A stretch of DNA of 64,000 nt from positions 62,001-126,000 of IMG/VR virus record IMGVR_UViG_3300043788_000114; one strand, 5' to 3'. A program made the position numbers and the translations under genes. How positions within the stretch are numbered: position 1 is the stretch's first letter; each line of letters starts with the position of its first letter. The notes under the pieces were generated by a model. It was not told where the DNA came from. It saw only the letters and a list, made by a program, of their open reading frames with translations, and made no database searches. The DNA is from a virus. Below, one piece after another: positions 26,781 to 35,997 of the stretch.

Positions 26781-26974
26781 CAGAATACTCAGAACGTTTC
26801 AGCCAACCAGAACCTCCGTCTCAATCAGAAAAGATTGATAAGTTGCGTTCGGCGCTAAGGCTGATCTTGGATCAAACCGACTACGAGGTTGGGAACTGCC
26901 GCGTGAATGAAATGGTCGGCGCGGTCCTTCCAAAAGAAGTGTTACGCATCGCGAAGGAAGCCATAAATCTATGA
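26777..26974 (+). CDS. Hypothetical protein
   Basis: 65 residues from GTG, helical (SEKIDKLRSALRLILDQTDYEV). It overlaps both neighbours by four bases. Family unknown. Confidence 0.55.
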   Translation: MTEYSERFSQPEPPSQSEKIDKLRSALRLILDQTDYEVGNCRVNEMVGAVLPKEVLRIAKEAINL

Positions 26975-27225
26975 ACTACGGCCTCTATGTCGCGCGCTCG
27001 CAGGACCCGATCTTTACCGGGACGGCGGGAGAGTGCCGCGCGCAGGTGGACAAGCTGACAGACGAGCAGAAAACCAGCGGGTGGACAATCGGGCCGATTC
27101 AGGATGTTCCTCCGCCGCTGCCCAGCGATCCGAATTTTGCGTTACGTCTCACCTTGACATCCGCTGTCATTATTGGCGTCCCGGCCTTGTTGGCGCTTGG
27201 TCTGTATCTTAGGGGGTGCAGGTAA
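26971..27225 (+). CDS. Small C-terminally anchored membrane protein
   Basis: 84 residues: a soluble N-terminal part and one transmembrane helix (LTLTSAVIIGVPALLALGLYL) followed by RGCR. Confidence 0.6.
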   Translation: MNYGLYVARSQDPIFTGTAGECRAQVDKLTDEQKTSGWTIGPIQDVPPPLPSDPNFALRLTLTSAVIIGVPALLALGLYLRGCR

Positions 27226-27540
27226 ATGGCCGGGGATATTGTCTATAGCTGCGATCTTCCGGGTTGCGACCGCACCTACAGCGCGACGAATAACTGGTTC
27301 GCGGTGCAAGCTGATGGCTTAGGACGAGTCTGCATTTACCGGTGGGAGTATGCGAAGGAAACCAGAATTCTTGAATCGTCGAAGCATTTCTGCGGTGTAG
27401 GTCATACGATCCAGCATGTCAGCAATCTTTTGACGCCAAACACGACCGACCCCAACCGCGAGTCAACACTGGAACTCAAACCGCCGCTAACGCGAGACGG
27501 CGGAGAATTAGGCAGCAATGGAGAGACTCCAGATTCTTGA
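27226..27540 (+). CDS. Hypothetical Cys-containing protein
   Basis: 104 residues. CDLPGCDRTY and a later HFCGVGH pair resemble a small zinc-binding site. The C-terminal 40 residues look disordered. The next gene starts within it. Confidence 0.55.
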   Translation: MAGDIVYSCDLPGCDRTYSATNNWFAVQADGLGRVCIYRWEYAKETRILESSKHFCGVGHTIQHVSNLLTPNTTDPNRESTLELKPPLTRDGGELGSNGETPDS

Positions 27541-27727
27541 AACAACCGACAATGTAAAGATCGTGCGCCTCTATCTCGAAAAGTATGAACTGCTGACGGA
27601 GGAGGACAAGCGGCTTATCCGCTTGGCACTGCACTCACTGATGAACCCGCCGATGATTTTCCGGACACAACCCGACGAAAGCACAACCGACCCGGCGCAC
27701 CGGGCAGAGGACGGCAATGGCAACTGA
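27518..27727 (+). CDS. Hypothetical protein
   Basis: 69 residues with a helical core (KIVRLYLEKYELLTEEDKRLIRLALHSLM). Overlaps its neighbours. Possibly a helper of the next, recombination-like gene; this is inference from position only. Confidence 0.5.
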   Translation: MERLQILETTDNVKIVRLYLEKYELLTEEDKRLIRLALHSLMNPPMIFRTQPDESTTDPAHRAEDGNGN

Positions 27728-28847
27728 AGGCGAATATCTTAGCCCTGAGAGCGAGAACGATCCACCCGATTCAATCGAAGCGGCCCCGTCCACGCTGGCC
27801 GTCATCACTCAGTCCGAGTACGCGGCAATGGTGGCGACGGCGAACCTGAAAGGCAACAAGCGGAGTGTCGACGAGTTCTCGAAAAAGCTGATGCTCTACG
27901 CTACGCATTCGCAGCCGGTCGCGCTGGGAATGTTTTACAGCCTGCCGCGCGCCGGGAAGCAGATTGTCGGCCCCTCGGTGCGGTTTGCGGAAGTGGTGGC
28001 TCCGTGCTGGAAGAACAACTCGACAGGCTCGCGGATCATCGGCGAGACGGAGCAGACGGTTACCGCACAGGGCGTGTTCCTCGACTACGAAGCCAACATG
28101 AGGAACGTGAAGGAGATTCCTCGCCGAATCACCAGCGGCGACGGGCGGAAATTCAACGCGGATATGATTTTGACGACTTCCAAGGCCGCGCTGAGCATCG
28201 CCTACCGCGAAGCGATTTTGAAGGGCGGTGTACCGCAGGCGCTCTGGACCCCGGCATTCGAGGAATCCAAACTGACCGCCGTGGGCAAGGCGATGAGCCA
28301 CAGCGCCCGCGTGGACGCCGCCATGGAGTACCTGACCAAACTGGGCGTGACCGAGTGGCAAATCCTCAATGCGGTGGGACTCGCATCGCCAAAAGAGATG
28401 GAGACCGAGCACCTTGTCACCCTGAAAGTGATGTGCGAAGAGATCAAGCGCGGCGACAGGACCATCGAGGCTGTCTTTGGCTCGCCGCACGACAAGGAAA
28501 TCGATGCCCTGTTCACGCAACTCAAGAAAGGCGAAGCGGAAAAGACTCTGCTGCGCCGCTCGTACATGGGCCGCGCCAAGGACCTGCTGGACTACCTGAA
28601 GGGCCAACTCGCTCCTTCCGGACAAAGCAGATCAGTCGAGACAAAGCCGGAGGCGCAAGCATCGCAAGCAGACACCGGAAGCACGCAAGCATCCAGTAAA
28701 GGAAAGGGCAAGAAGGGCAAGGATGCGGCTCAAGCCGAGCCTACCGGAGCGGCGACCGAGGAAAAGAAGCCGGAGGCCGCGCCAGAGGAGAAGGCGGAGA
28801 CCAAACCGGAAACCAAGAGCGGCGAGAGCCAGTCATTTAACTTTTAA
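27717..28847 (+). CDS. Putative single-strand annealing protein
   Basis: 376 residues. The pattern VALGMFYSLPRAGKQIVGPSVRFAEVVAPCWKN, then TAQGVFLDYEAN and TSKAALSIAYREAILKGGVPQALW resembles the phage annealase-like family that aligns complementary DNA strands (RecT/RedF type). The C-terminal 90 residues are a Lys/Glu/Ala-rich tail. Its place in an operon with a RecB-like nuclease and an SbcC-like ATPase supports a recombination role. A RecT relation is by pattern only. Confidence 0.55.
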   Translation: MATEGEYLSPESENDPPDSIEAAPSTLAVITQSEYAAMVATANLKGNKRSVDEFSKKLMLYATHSQPVALGMFYSLPRAGKQIVGPSVRFAEVVAPCWKNNSTGSRIIGETEQTVTAQGVFLDYEANMRNVKEIPRRITSGDGRKFNADMILTTSKAALSIAYREAILKGGVPQALWTPAFEESKLTAVGKAMSHSARVDAAMEYLTKLGVTEWQILNAVGLASPKEMETEHLVTLKVMCEEIKRGDRTIEAVFGSPHDKEIDALFTQLKKGEAEKTLLRRSYMGRAKDLLDYLKGQLAPSGQSRSVETKPEAQASQADTGSTQASSKGKGKKGKDAAQAEPTGAATEEKKPEAAPEEKAETKPETKSGESQSFNF

Positions 28848-28871
28848 GTAAGTGCAACCGGGAGGAAAGAC

Positions 28872-29204
28872 ATGAAAACATTTGGAGTTGTAGTGGGGGG
28901 CGTCGTCTTGGCGCTCGCTCTAATCGTCGGGATCGACCAGTTTGGTTTCGCTCTCGGCTTGTGGGATACGACGTTCTGGGGTGTAAAGCAGCAGGACGCC
29001 CAACGGAAAGTCTTCGAACAAACACAGAGCTACGTGCAAGGCAAGATTCAGAACATCGAACAGGAATGCTTTGCATACCAAAAGGCCGATGGCGCTCAGA
29101 AGAAGGCGCTCGCTGGCGAAATCCGCAACGAAGCATCCACCATCGACATAAGCAAACTGCCATCTGATGAGCAGTCCTGCGTCGAAGAAGCGAGGGGACA
29201 ATGA
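28872..29204 (+). CDS. Membrane-anchored helical protein
   Basis: 110 residues: an N-terminal transmembrane segment (VVVGGVVLALALIVGI) and a helical outer or inner part (QQDAQRKVFEQTQSYVQGKIQNI). CCGGGAGG site nine bases upstream. Similar small proteins of phages are proposed to act at the membrane. Role unknown. Confidence 0.65.
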   Translation: MKTFGVVVGGVVLALALIVGIDQFGFALGLWDTTFWGVKQQDAQRKVFEQTQSYVQGKIQNIEQECFAYQKADGAQKKALAGEIRNEASTIDISKLPSDEQSCVEEARGQ

Positions 29205-29782
29205 AAATCACTCTGATGGGATTTTTGGCTTTGGTGGTTCTCGGGTGCTGCGCTTTCGATGACAACGGGTGCGGCACTGCGCCCACGTCGGACACCACTC
29301 AGCAGGTACAACAAGAAAAGATGTCTCAAGAATCAAACGCGCAGGTCGGGATGCCGGGGATAACCAACTTCACCGAGAAGAAGGTGATGAAGCGGCTCTA
29401 CGAGATGCGCGACAAGAATGTGGCGACCTACACCTATCTAGTGGACTTACAGGGGCAGTTACACCATGTCTGCGATTCGATGGGTTACGGACTTCCCTAT
29501 GGTGTCCAGTTCAGCAATCCAGAGAAGGTGATGAGTTCCAGCACTTACGCGCTGATGCCGCAGTCAGAGCCGAACGGCTTGTTTATGCCGCCAAGCGCGG
29601 AGGGAACTTGGGTAATCTGCGCATCGACCAGCGGAGAATTCACGCCGATGTATCTGGAGCCGCGTGTCATTGTCAGCCCGTTTCGTCTACGAGCGGTGGA
29701 CGACTACGCGCTCTCTGGCAACACGAACGATGCGCTCACGAAGCAGGAACTCCACTCGAAGTACATACCGGCTGTGAAGTGA
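29201..29782 (+). CDS. Predicted lipoprotein
   Basis: 193 residues. A signal peptide with a lipobox (MGFLALVVLGC, Cys-16 or 17) anchors it in a membrane. The body has beta and helical segments (EKKVMKRLYEMRDKNVATYTYLVDL). It overlaps its neighbours by four bases. Phage lipoproteins often block superinfection; nothing here proves that. Confidence 0.65.
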   Translation: MKITLMGFLALVVLGCCAFDDNGCGTAPTSDTTQQVQQEKMSQESNAQVGMPGITNFTEKKVMKRLYEMRDKNVATYTYLVDLQGQLHHVCDSMGYGLPYGVQFSNPEKVMSSSTYALMPQSEPNGLFMPPSAEGTWVICASTSGEFTPMYLEPRVIVSPFRLRAVDDYALSGNTNDALTKQELHSKYIPAVK

Positions 29783-30057
29783 GCTACGTCATCCATCTCG
29801 AATGGCTGGAAGGAACCAGCGTTAACGGTAGGAACGTCGATGGTCAGTACCTCCGCTCGTATGATCCTGATGCCTTTGACGGACAAGGCGACATGACGGC
29901 GACACATGACCTGAAAGAGGCGAAGCACTTTTCGGACATCAAGGCCGCGATGGAATTCTACCGCCAAGTCAGCACCGTCCGGCCTGTTCGCGGAGACGGG
30001 AAACCAAACCGACCACTCACAGCATTCACGGTGAGTTTTAAGAGTGTAGCGGATTAG
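29779..30057 (+). CDS. Hypothetical protein
   Basis: 92 residues from GTG (SYVIHLEWLEGTSVNGRNV), coupled to the lipoprotein. Short alpha/beta protein with HDLKEAKHFSDIKAAMEFYRQV. Family unknown. Confidence 0.6.
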   Translation: MSYVIHLEWLEGTSVNGRNVDGQYLRSYDPDAFDGQGDMTATHDLKEAKHFSDIKAAMEFYRQVSTVRPVRGDGKPNRPLTAFTVSFKSVAD

Positions 30058-30072
30058 CAACCGGGAGGAATC

Positions 30073-30708
30073 ATGTTCACAAGTGAATTTCGTAAAGTAG
30101 GAGAGTTGACACTCCCGTCATTTTCCGGGACGCGGGTGATGATGCTGCCCATCGTGATCGGTGAGCGCGGGAGTCTCCCTGACTTCGTATCGCACTACAA
30201 ACACACAGCATGGCGATTAGCACAGATGTGCGACGCGGACCACCTTGGCAAGGTTGGCTATCTAACTATCGACGAGAAACTTGTTCCGTCTGGGCGCACA
30301 CATCGCCGCGCCGGGATGCACGTGGACGGCGGAGAAGGCCGTGGATGGGGCGGCGGACGCCCGTGGGCCAGCAAGGCGGGAATGCTCACAGTTTCTTCGC
30401 ACCCCGGATGCCGCGCGTGGGCTCAGGAGTTCGACGGCGAAGTTGGAGACGAGGGAAGCTGCGATCATCTGGCCGATCAACTCAAATCGGATGGGACCGT
30501 GCTCGGAGCCGGGGAAGTGTACTGGCTCGGCGGTCTGTGCGTCCACGAATCTCTTCCACAACCGGAGAACGTGAAGCGTCAATTCATCAGGCTTTCCTTC
30601 CCTTCGACGGCCCCATGGTACGAGGGCTACACCGAAAACCCGTTGGGGATAAAACCGACAGGACCAATCCTGCCGCGACGCAAGTTTATGGATGAGGTAG
30701 CCGCATGA
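30073..30708 (+). CDS. Possible 2OG-Fe(II) oxygenase-like protein
   Basis: 211 residues, Gly/Trp-rich in the middle. The HxD of AGMHVDGGEGR (about residue 82) and the later VCVHESLPQPENVKRQFIRLSF, where a His precedes an Arg, follow the metal and co-substrate pattern of 2-oxoglutarate oxygenases. CCGGGAGGA ribosome site. The fold is inferred; a different jelly-roll protein is possible. Confidence 0.45.
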   Translation: MFTSEFRKVGELTLPSFSGTRVMMLPIVIGERGSLPDFVSHYKHTAWRLAQMCDADHLGKVGYLTIDEKLVPSGRTHRRAGMHVDGGEGRGWGGGRPWASKAGMLTVSSHPGCRAWAQEFDGEVGDEGSCDHLADQLKSDGTVLGAGEVYWLGGLCVHESLPQPENVKRQFIRLSFPSTAPWYEGYTENPLGIKPTGPILPRRKFMDEVAA

Positions 30709-30722
30709 AGCCGGAGGAATCA

Positions 30723-31439
30723 ATGACGGATGTACTCGAACTGGAAGATGCGCTCGCAGGAACTCACATCAAGAGTGCTTGCGAGAAAGCCGCCGCGATG
30801 GCACAGACAGCGAACAAGCCTGTGCATTTTGAATTCAACGGCACTCATGTAACTGCGCAACCGGGGGAGACAGCGGAGACGCTGGTAAACCGCTGGCAGG
30901 ATGATTTTGATGCGGCGGCGAGAGCGTGGCGCGAATCTCCAGAACGGAAGATCGAAGAGGAGAAGCGAGCAGCGGAGGAGAAAGCTGCACGCGAAGCGCA
31001 CATAACGGAAGCGGCTTCCACCGAAGCTGAGATGCGTGAAGCGAAAGTGCCGTGGCCGAAAACCAAGGAACAACTTACGGAGTACATCGAATCGCTCGTG
31101 AGCAAACAGCACGACTATGGAACCTGCGTTTACGCGATGAGCATGGCCGCAGAGGCCGCGTTTAACTACGTCTCTAATTGTCTCGGCGTGACAGGATTCC
31201 AAGCATCCTGCGCCGATCTTGACTTCATCAAGAGGACGCGCGGCATAGATGGTCCATTCATGCTCATCAAAGGCGAGGACATGCTATACCCGCAATACAA
31301 CCTAGTGGACAATCTACTCGAAGCGATGAAAGAGTGGAAGCCTTGGGCAAAAGAGGAAGCGGAGAAAAAGCTGAGCGAGAATACCTCCGCACATCCCGAT
31401 GTAATCGCGCATTGGAAAGCGCTGGCTTCGCAAAAGTAA
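30723..31439 (+). CDS. Conserved phage protein with coiled coil
   Basis: 238 residues; ATG 30723 follows CCGGAGG, so the earlier in-frame ATG (30705) is less likely. A charged coiled coil (residues about 75-110) is followed by a conserved-looking domain: KQHDYGTCVYAMSMAAEAAF, LGVTGFQASCADLDFIKR, DGPFMLIKGEDMLYPQYN. Related proteins occur in many phages without known role. Confidence 0.65.
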   Translation: MTDVLELEDALAGTHIKSACEKAAAMAQTANKPVHFEFNGTHVTAQPGETAETLVNRWQDDFDAAARAWRESPERKIEEEKRAAEEKAAREAHITEAASTEAEMREAKVPWPKTKEQLTEYIESLVSKQHDYGTCVYAMSMAAEAAFNYVSNCLGVTGFQASCADLDFIKRTRGIDGPFMLIKGEDMLYPQYNLVDNLLEAMKEWKPWAKEEAEKKLSENTSAHPDVIAHWKALASQK

Positions 31440-31440
31440 C

Positions 31441-31836
31441 ATGGCAATCACTCTCAACTTCGCCTGCAATAACCCAGACAATGGGAACTTTATTGGTCAC
31501 TTCGACCGCATGGATGTGGATGCTGGCGATCTGCACATGGAGTTCGAAGGATCAGAGGAAACGATCACTTTTGATTTCCCGGCACGCGGCGGATACGGAA
31601 GCGTCACGATTAACGAGGAACATTTTCCTTCGCTTGCCTACAACGAGTGGTACGGAAATTGGTGCTGGAATGCAGCGTCGTTCACGTGGGTAGAAGCGCT
31701 GACCATCATCAATTATTTGGGAGCGAAAGGTTGGAGCATGACTGAGGGACCCTGTGAACTCTTTGACGCCTACAAAGATAGGCATCAGATCACGCCGCTC
31801 GAATGGAAAGCGGAGAACGAAAGAAAGATCGCATGA
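31441..31836 (+). CDS. Hypothetical beta-rich protein
   Basis: 131 residues starting MAITLNFACNNPDNGNFIG; many aromatic and acidic residues (FPSLAYNEWYGNWCWNAAS). No family recognised. The next gene starts within its stop. Confidence 0.6.
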   Translation: MAITLNFACNNPDNGNFIGHFDRMDVDAGDLHMEFEGSEETITFDFPARGGYGSVTINEEHFPSLAYNEWYGNWCWNAASFTWVEALTIINYLGAKGWSMTEGPCELFDAYKDRHQITPLEWKAENERKIA

Positions 31837-32021
31837 GACGCCAGCGCGACATCTTAGTTCTCACCATCCGCAGCCTTCACGTAGGCGAGGAGTTCTGCTG
31901 CACGTCTCGCTCCTATGAAGGGATCGAGGAGAGGCTAGAAGCCTACCGCATATCGAATCCCGGAAGGCGTTTTGCAATTCAAAAAACCAACCGTATCTAT
32001 ACGGTGAGGAGAGTCCGTTGA
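31833..32021 (+). CDS. Hypothetical basic protein
   Basis: 62 residues (MRRQRDILVLTIRSL), basic, alpha/beta with EEFCCTSRSYEGIEERLEAY. Coupled to both neighbours by four-base overlaps. Confidence 0.6.
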   Translation: MRRQRDILVLTIRSLHVGEEFCCTSRSYEGIEERLEAYRISNPGRRFAIQKTNRIYTVRRVR

Positions 32022-33325
32022 CGGCCAAACTAGTCAAAATAGACCCAGCGAAAGTCCCCCCTACCCACCAGAGCACAGAGCTTTTGATGGGGTGCAAGAA
32101 AAACTACGTCACGCAAATCATCGAAGGCCGCAGGAATCCGGGTGGTGTGGAATCGGCTCGCGGCAGGGAGATTCACCACACTATGTCCCTGTACCTTTCC
32201 CACTGTGCGCGCAAAGGCGTTGCAATGGACCTGAGTGCCTTTGATGAATTCGCAAAGGGTGCAGGAGCCGTAGCGTCGAAGATTCTCGTTGGCGTCCGCG
32301 ACAGCTACGAGGTAGACTTCGCCGCCCTTTTTGCCACCGAGCTACGGATGTGCCTAGATGAAAACTTTCGACCGACAGAGCTATCGCCGGAAGTCGAAGG
32401 AATCTGCGAAGACAGCGGCGAGGAAGCGGCCTACGTCGGCACGCTTGATGGGCTGAATCTTTATCGCGAAGAAGGCAGGATCGTCGTGGATGACTTTAAG
32501 AGCCATCCAAGGCCGTACAATCCATTCGACCCAGACAAGAGTATGCAGGGGAAAGAGTATAGCCTTTTCTGCTTTCTGCATTTTCCGTGGGCGAACGAGG
32601 TGAAATTCCGATTGGTATTCGTTCGCTTTCGCAAGTTGGTACGCGAAGTGACTTACGTGCGTGATGATGTTCCAGAACTAGTCGAAGCCGTGAGGTCCAT
32701 GCGGTCGCGCCAGAAGGGGATTCACGAGGAGTACATCGCCGGAAAGGAAATCGAGGCGACAGGTAATGATGGGTGCGTGTACTGTCCGCTCCTCTCAAAT
32801 CGCGAATGCCCGATTCTGCAAGACAATCCAAACGCGCAGGGTGAACCTTCCGAGTGGTTGAGTAGCTCACTCGTCTATAGCGCATACGCCAAAGTGAACA
32901 ACGCTAGGATGCGGGCACATGTGCAGGGAACAGGCAGACCAATCGTTCTGCGCGACTATAACCAGAAGGCTTACAGTTTTGGCCCCGTAGAAAGTGAGAG
33001 TAATATCTACCCTCTTTTCAAAAAGACAGCCGATGGGATCGCCTTGGATGTGCATGGCAATCCAGATATGCCAATCGTGAGCCTTCTGCTCGATTACGCT
33101 CATGCGACTCCAGATGATACGAAATGGATGGGTAATCTTCTCATTTCATCAACAAAACTTAATAGTTACTTGGGTACTAAAGGCCGCGCGATGCTCGATC
33201 AGGCTGTTTCCGACACCGCAGACAAAGTAACTAAAGCCACTTTGAAGGTGAGCAAACCATTGGATTCTATCGACGAAGAGCCCGACGAGGGCGGCGAGGG
33301 TTGGGACGAGGACGAAGACTTTTAA
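32018..33325 (+). CDS. RecB/Cas4-like PD-(D/E)XK nuclease
   Basis: 435 residues from a TTG start. Motifs: RGREIHHTM near residue 50 (His of RecB/Cas4-like enzymes), GTLDGLNLY, IVVDDFKSHP (D..ExK-like core with DDFKS), QGKEYSLFCFL, and CVYCPLLSNRECP, a cysteine group that could hold an iron-sulfur cluster with CKKN near residue 26. Such proteins trim DNA ends in recombination. It follows the annealase candidate in the same operon. Confidence 0.75.
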   Translation: MTAKLVKIDPAKVPPTHQSTELLMGCKKNYVTQIIEGRRNPGGVESARGREIHHTMSLYLSHCARKGVAMDLSAFDEFAKGAGAVASKILVGVRDSYEVDFAALFATELRMCLDENFRPTELSPEVEGICEDSGEEAAYVGTLDGLNLYREEGRIVVDDFKSHPRPYNPFDPDKSMQGKEYSLFCFLHFPWANEVKFRLVFVRFRKLVREVTYVRDDVPELVEAVRSMRSRQKGIHEEYIAGKEIEATGNDGCVYCPLLSNRECPILQDNPNAQGEPSEWLSSSLVYSAYAKVNNARMRAHVQGTGRPIVLRDYNQKAYSFGPVESESNIYPLFKKTADGIALDVHGNPDMPIVSLLLDYAHATPDDTKWMGNLLISSTKLNSYLGTKGRAMLDQAVSDTADKVTKATLKVSKPLDSIDEEPDEGGEGWDEDEDF

Positions 33326-33340
33326 GAAAGGTGTGAGGAA

Positions 33341-33955
33341 ATGGCAAAGCTCATAGTGAACGAGGAAACAACGATGAAATGGCCGGATGGTGTAGACAGA
33401 ACATTCATCCAGCTACGCAAAGAAAACAAAGCGTGGAAGAAACCGTGGAAAGCATTGGTAACTTCGCTGACCAAGGAACTGGAGGGCCTTGGGGCAACTG
33501 GCTCCGTGCTGATTTGCCGGTCGGAAGATGAACGTCAGGACCCCGGTGTTGCCGTGTGGTTCTCGATGAAGAAAGTGGACTTTGGCTGGCAGCAGGGGCT
33601 CGGGCTCCCGACTCCATCTCCGACACTCGATCAGATCGACGCGGCCTTCAAGGTCAAGGCCAAGCGGTTCCATCCTGACAACCGCGAGACTGGCGACCCG
33701 GAGCAGTTCAAGAAACTCTCCGCGTGGAAAGACGCAGCAATCGCGTGGATCACCGGAACCCACGATCACAGCCGCGAATCGGTGATGGCGATTGACCAGT
33801 ACACGGAAGCCAGATTGAACCTGTGCGCCATCCGGCTCGCCTTCGGACACATTCGTGGCCTCGCACGGGTGGGCGCTCCGGGCATCCTGTCGCAGACCCT
33901 CGGAGCATTCAGGGCCAAGCTGGCTGCGACCAGCAGTGAAGGGAAAGTGCTGTGA
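33341..33955 (+). CDS. J-domain (DnaJ-like) protein
   Basis: 204 residues. Residues about 85-130 (LPTPSPTLDQIDAAFKVKAK, then RFHPDNRETGDPEQFKKLSAWKDAAI) carry the HPD motif between two helices, the J-domain mark that recruits Hsp70 (DnaK). The rest is not recognised. It may redirect host DnaK to replication proteins, as in phage lambda. Position in the recombination operon. Confidence 0.7.
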   Translation: MAKLIVNEETTMKWPDGVDRTFIQLRKENKAWKKPWKALVTSLTKELEGLGATGSVLICRSEDERQDPGVAVWFSMKKVDFGWQQGLGLPTPSPTLDQIDAAFKVKAKRFHPDNRETGDPEQFKKLSAWKDAAIAWITGTHDHSRESVMAIDQYTEARLNLCAIRLAFGHIRGLARVGAPGILSQTLGAFRAKLAATSSEGKVL

Positions 33956-34149
33956 CGAGAAAGATCAAAGTCCGCACCCGCGATGACATCAAGCCGGGAT
34001 TTATCCAGATCAGGACGGTGAGCACGGCAAAGATTTGCGTGGACATCATCCTCACCGAGGATCAAATCTACGGGATTGTCGAAGCATTGAAGAACGGTAC
34101 CGTGCCGCGTTACGAAGAGGCTCCGGAACAGAAGTGGAGAGAACTATGA
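33952..34149 (+). CDS. Small basic hypothetical protein
   Basis: 65 residues from GTG (TRKIKVRTRDDIKPGFIQI), short beta then helix (EDQIYGIVEALKNG). Coupled to the J-domain gene. Confidence 0.55.
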   Translation: MTRKIKVRTRDDIKPGFIQIRTVSTAKICVDIILTEDQIYGIVEALKNGTVPRYEEAPEQKWREL

Positions 34150-34652
34150 GCAGCATGTCGATTCTTAGCCCGTTGCCCGATCCGTCAGTGAAGCTCCGCG
34201 AGTTGACGGAAGAGAATGCGCGCCTCGCCGACCGCGTGGATGAACTCGAAACGGAACTACGCAAGGAGCGCCGGAAGAATGAAGGAATCGAGAAAGGTGT
34301 GGCGGAGTTGAGGAAAACGCTCACACCACTTTATCAGGGCCTCCAGATGATGTTCGGCCACATGGAGGCGATGGGAGTGAGTGGGAGCAACCAAGCCACA
34401 GCATCGGCACCGGGCACCGACCCACGCAAAGCGGCTGTCTGGGAGGACTGGGTTGGGAAACTCGGCGGGAGAGAATCGTTTGCTGGCAAGATGATCATCG
34501 CGCTTCTACAGCACGGCGCACTTACATCGAAGCAGATCGCTATTCACATCGGAACCAAGCGTATGCAGACGGTCTACGAGACAACGCTCAAGGTCAATAA
34601 GGCTGGAATTCTGGATAAGAACGGCGACAAATTCTCGCTGAAGGAACTCTGA
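34146..34652 (+). CDS. Coiled-coil plus winged-helix-like protein
   Basis: 168 residues. A coiled coil at about 15-60 (LTEENARLADRVDELETELRKERRK) and a C-terminal winged-helix-like part (GGRESFAGKMIIALLQHGALTSKQIAIHIGTKRMQTVYETTLKV). Suggests a DNA-binding dimer. No family recognised. Confidence 0.6.
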   Translation: MSSMSILSPLPDPSVKLRELTEENARLADRVDELETELRKERRKNEGIEKGVAELRKTLTPLYQGLQMMFGHMEAMGVSGSNQATASAPGTDPRKAAVWEDWVGKLGGRESFAGKMIIALLQHGALTSKQIAIHIGTKRMQTVYETTLKVNKAGILDKNGDKFSLKEL

Positions 34653-34653
34653 C

Positions 34654-35022
34654 ATGCAAATCTCGATCCTGAACAGCTTCCACGGTGACAAAGAAAAGGA
34701 CATCGATACCGCGACCGACGATGGCCGCGCGCAGGCGGCGAAGCTCGTCGATGAGTTGCTTCGCTCAGGATCAGCCGTCTTTCTCGAACGGGAAGTGAAT
34801 GGGGAAACCTACACCTACCGTGTGACCGGATACGACCAGAAGACGAACAAGCTGATGATTCGTCTTGACGCTGAACAGGTTAAGGATGTGGCTGTGGAGA
34901 TGCCGAGAAAGAAGAACGCCGGACGAAAAGGACGCCCTCTTGGCCCGTATCGCAAGCGTCACGCGACGATAGATGCCAACAGCGGAAGAACAGTAGCGGT
35001 AGCTCCCCGGAGCGGCGGATAA
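34654..35022 (+). CDS. Hypothetical basic-tailed protein
   Basis: 122 residues: an N-terminal alpha/beta part and a C-terminal basic tail (PRKKNAGRKGRPLGPYRKRH) that may bind nucleic acid. One base separates it from the previous stop. Confidence 0.6.
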   Translation: MQISILNSFHGDKEKDIDTATDDGRAQAAKLVDELLRSGSAVFLEREVNGETYTYRVTGYDQKTNKLMIRLDAEQVKDVAVEMPRKKNAGRKGRPLGPYRKRHATIDANSGRTVAVAPRSGG

Positions 35023-35023
35023 G

Positions 35024-35779
35024 ATGGCGACGACAGAATTAAGCTGGAATGACGTTCGGCACGGCGTAGCCAAACTCTGCGAGGAGCGTGGCTGGCACCA
35101 CGGCGTAGCGATGATGAGCAGCACCGATCCTACGCGCAGAGTGATTATGGCAAAGGGGAGTCCTTTGTCAGAAAAGCACGGTCACGACGTGCCTGTGGCC
35201 ATCGGAGGCGCACCGGAAGTTCGCGTGTGCTCGGCAAGCGATGTGAACGAATGCCAAGATGAGGATTATGTCGTAAACACGTGGCACACAACGCGCAAGA
35301 TGATTGCAGTGTGCAATAACCGGAAAGGTGCATCAGTCCACAAGTTCGAGGCAACCACAGAGCGTTTCGAGATGTACCTTCGGACTCTCCTGTGCCAAGC
35401 GGGAGCCGTCGATTCCGATGCGGAATTCAAGGCAATGATCGCGCTCAGGAAAAGAATCAACGATAACCAATGGGACTGCTACGTGCTTGGAAATGCTTTT
35501 ACGGAGACGAGCGAGCGATCAAATGTCACGTACATCTTCCGCAAGGGACTTCCGACGATTGCGATGCGATGCAGGCCGCGACCCGAAGGCGGCGAGACGA
35601 GGCATTTTCTAGCAGCGTTATGCTCGCACCCGCTGGCGTGGTTCGAAGGAACGCATGTTGGAGCCTATCCGCCAACAGATGAAGTGTTGGCAAATCTTCT
35701 GGCTGTCCGGGCAGACGAACACATGTACTGGCGGAAAAGCATTCAGCACACGCTCGATGATCCACTGGCGGCAATCTGA
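35024..35779 (+). CDS. Hypothetical protein, 251 residues
   Basis: Starts MATTELSWNDVRHGVAKLCEE. Several Cys and Trp, and an alpha/beta core (SERSNVTYIFRKGLPTIAMRC). No family recognised. The next gene overlaps its stop. Confidence 0.6.
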   Translation: MATTELSWNDVRHGVAKLCEERGWHHGVAMMSSTDPTRRVIMAKGSPLSEKHGHDVPVAIGGAPEVRVCSASDVNECQDEDYVVNTWHTTRKMIAVCNNRKGASVHKFEATTERFEMYLRTLLCQAGAVDSDAEFKAMIALRKRINDNQWDCYVLGNAFTETSERSNVTYIFRKGLPTIAMRCRPRPEGGETRHFLAALCSHPLAWFEGTHVGAYPPTDEVLANLLAVRADEHMYWRKSIQHTLDDPLAAI

Positions 35780-35997
35780 TGAAAGCAATTCTCAAGGAAG
35801 CCGAAGAGTTCCCGGAGGTGATGGACGTGCGGATGTGCGCGCGATACATGCGTATCTCCGCCGACACGCTCTACAAGTATGTTTCGGATGGCTTCATACC
35901 CGCTTTCAAGATGGGAAACCGCTGGCGTTTCAGAAAGACCATGATCGATGAATGGATGGATGAACAGATCAAGAAAAACGGAAAGGGAAAAGAATGA
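35779..35997 (+). CDS. Excisionase-like HTH_17 protein
   Basis: 72 residues. EVMDVRMCARYMRISADTLYKYVSDGFIPAFKMGNRWRFRK is the MerR-like helix-turn-helix of small excisionase-type DNA-binding proteins (HTH_17). Precedes and overlaps the SbcC-like gene. Confidence 0.85.
   Translation: MKAILKEAEEFPEVMDVRMCARYMRISADTLYKYVSDGFIPAFKMGNRWRFRKTMIDEWMDEQIKKNGKGKE

Noticed and set aside
27771-28625. 284-residue minus-strand frame opposite the annealase candidate
   Set aside because: Antisense shadow with no motif; the plus-strand frame has strong context.
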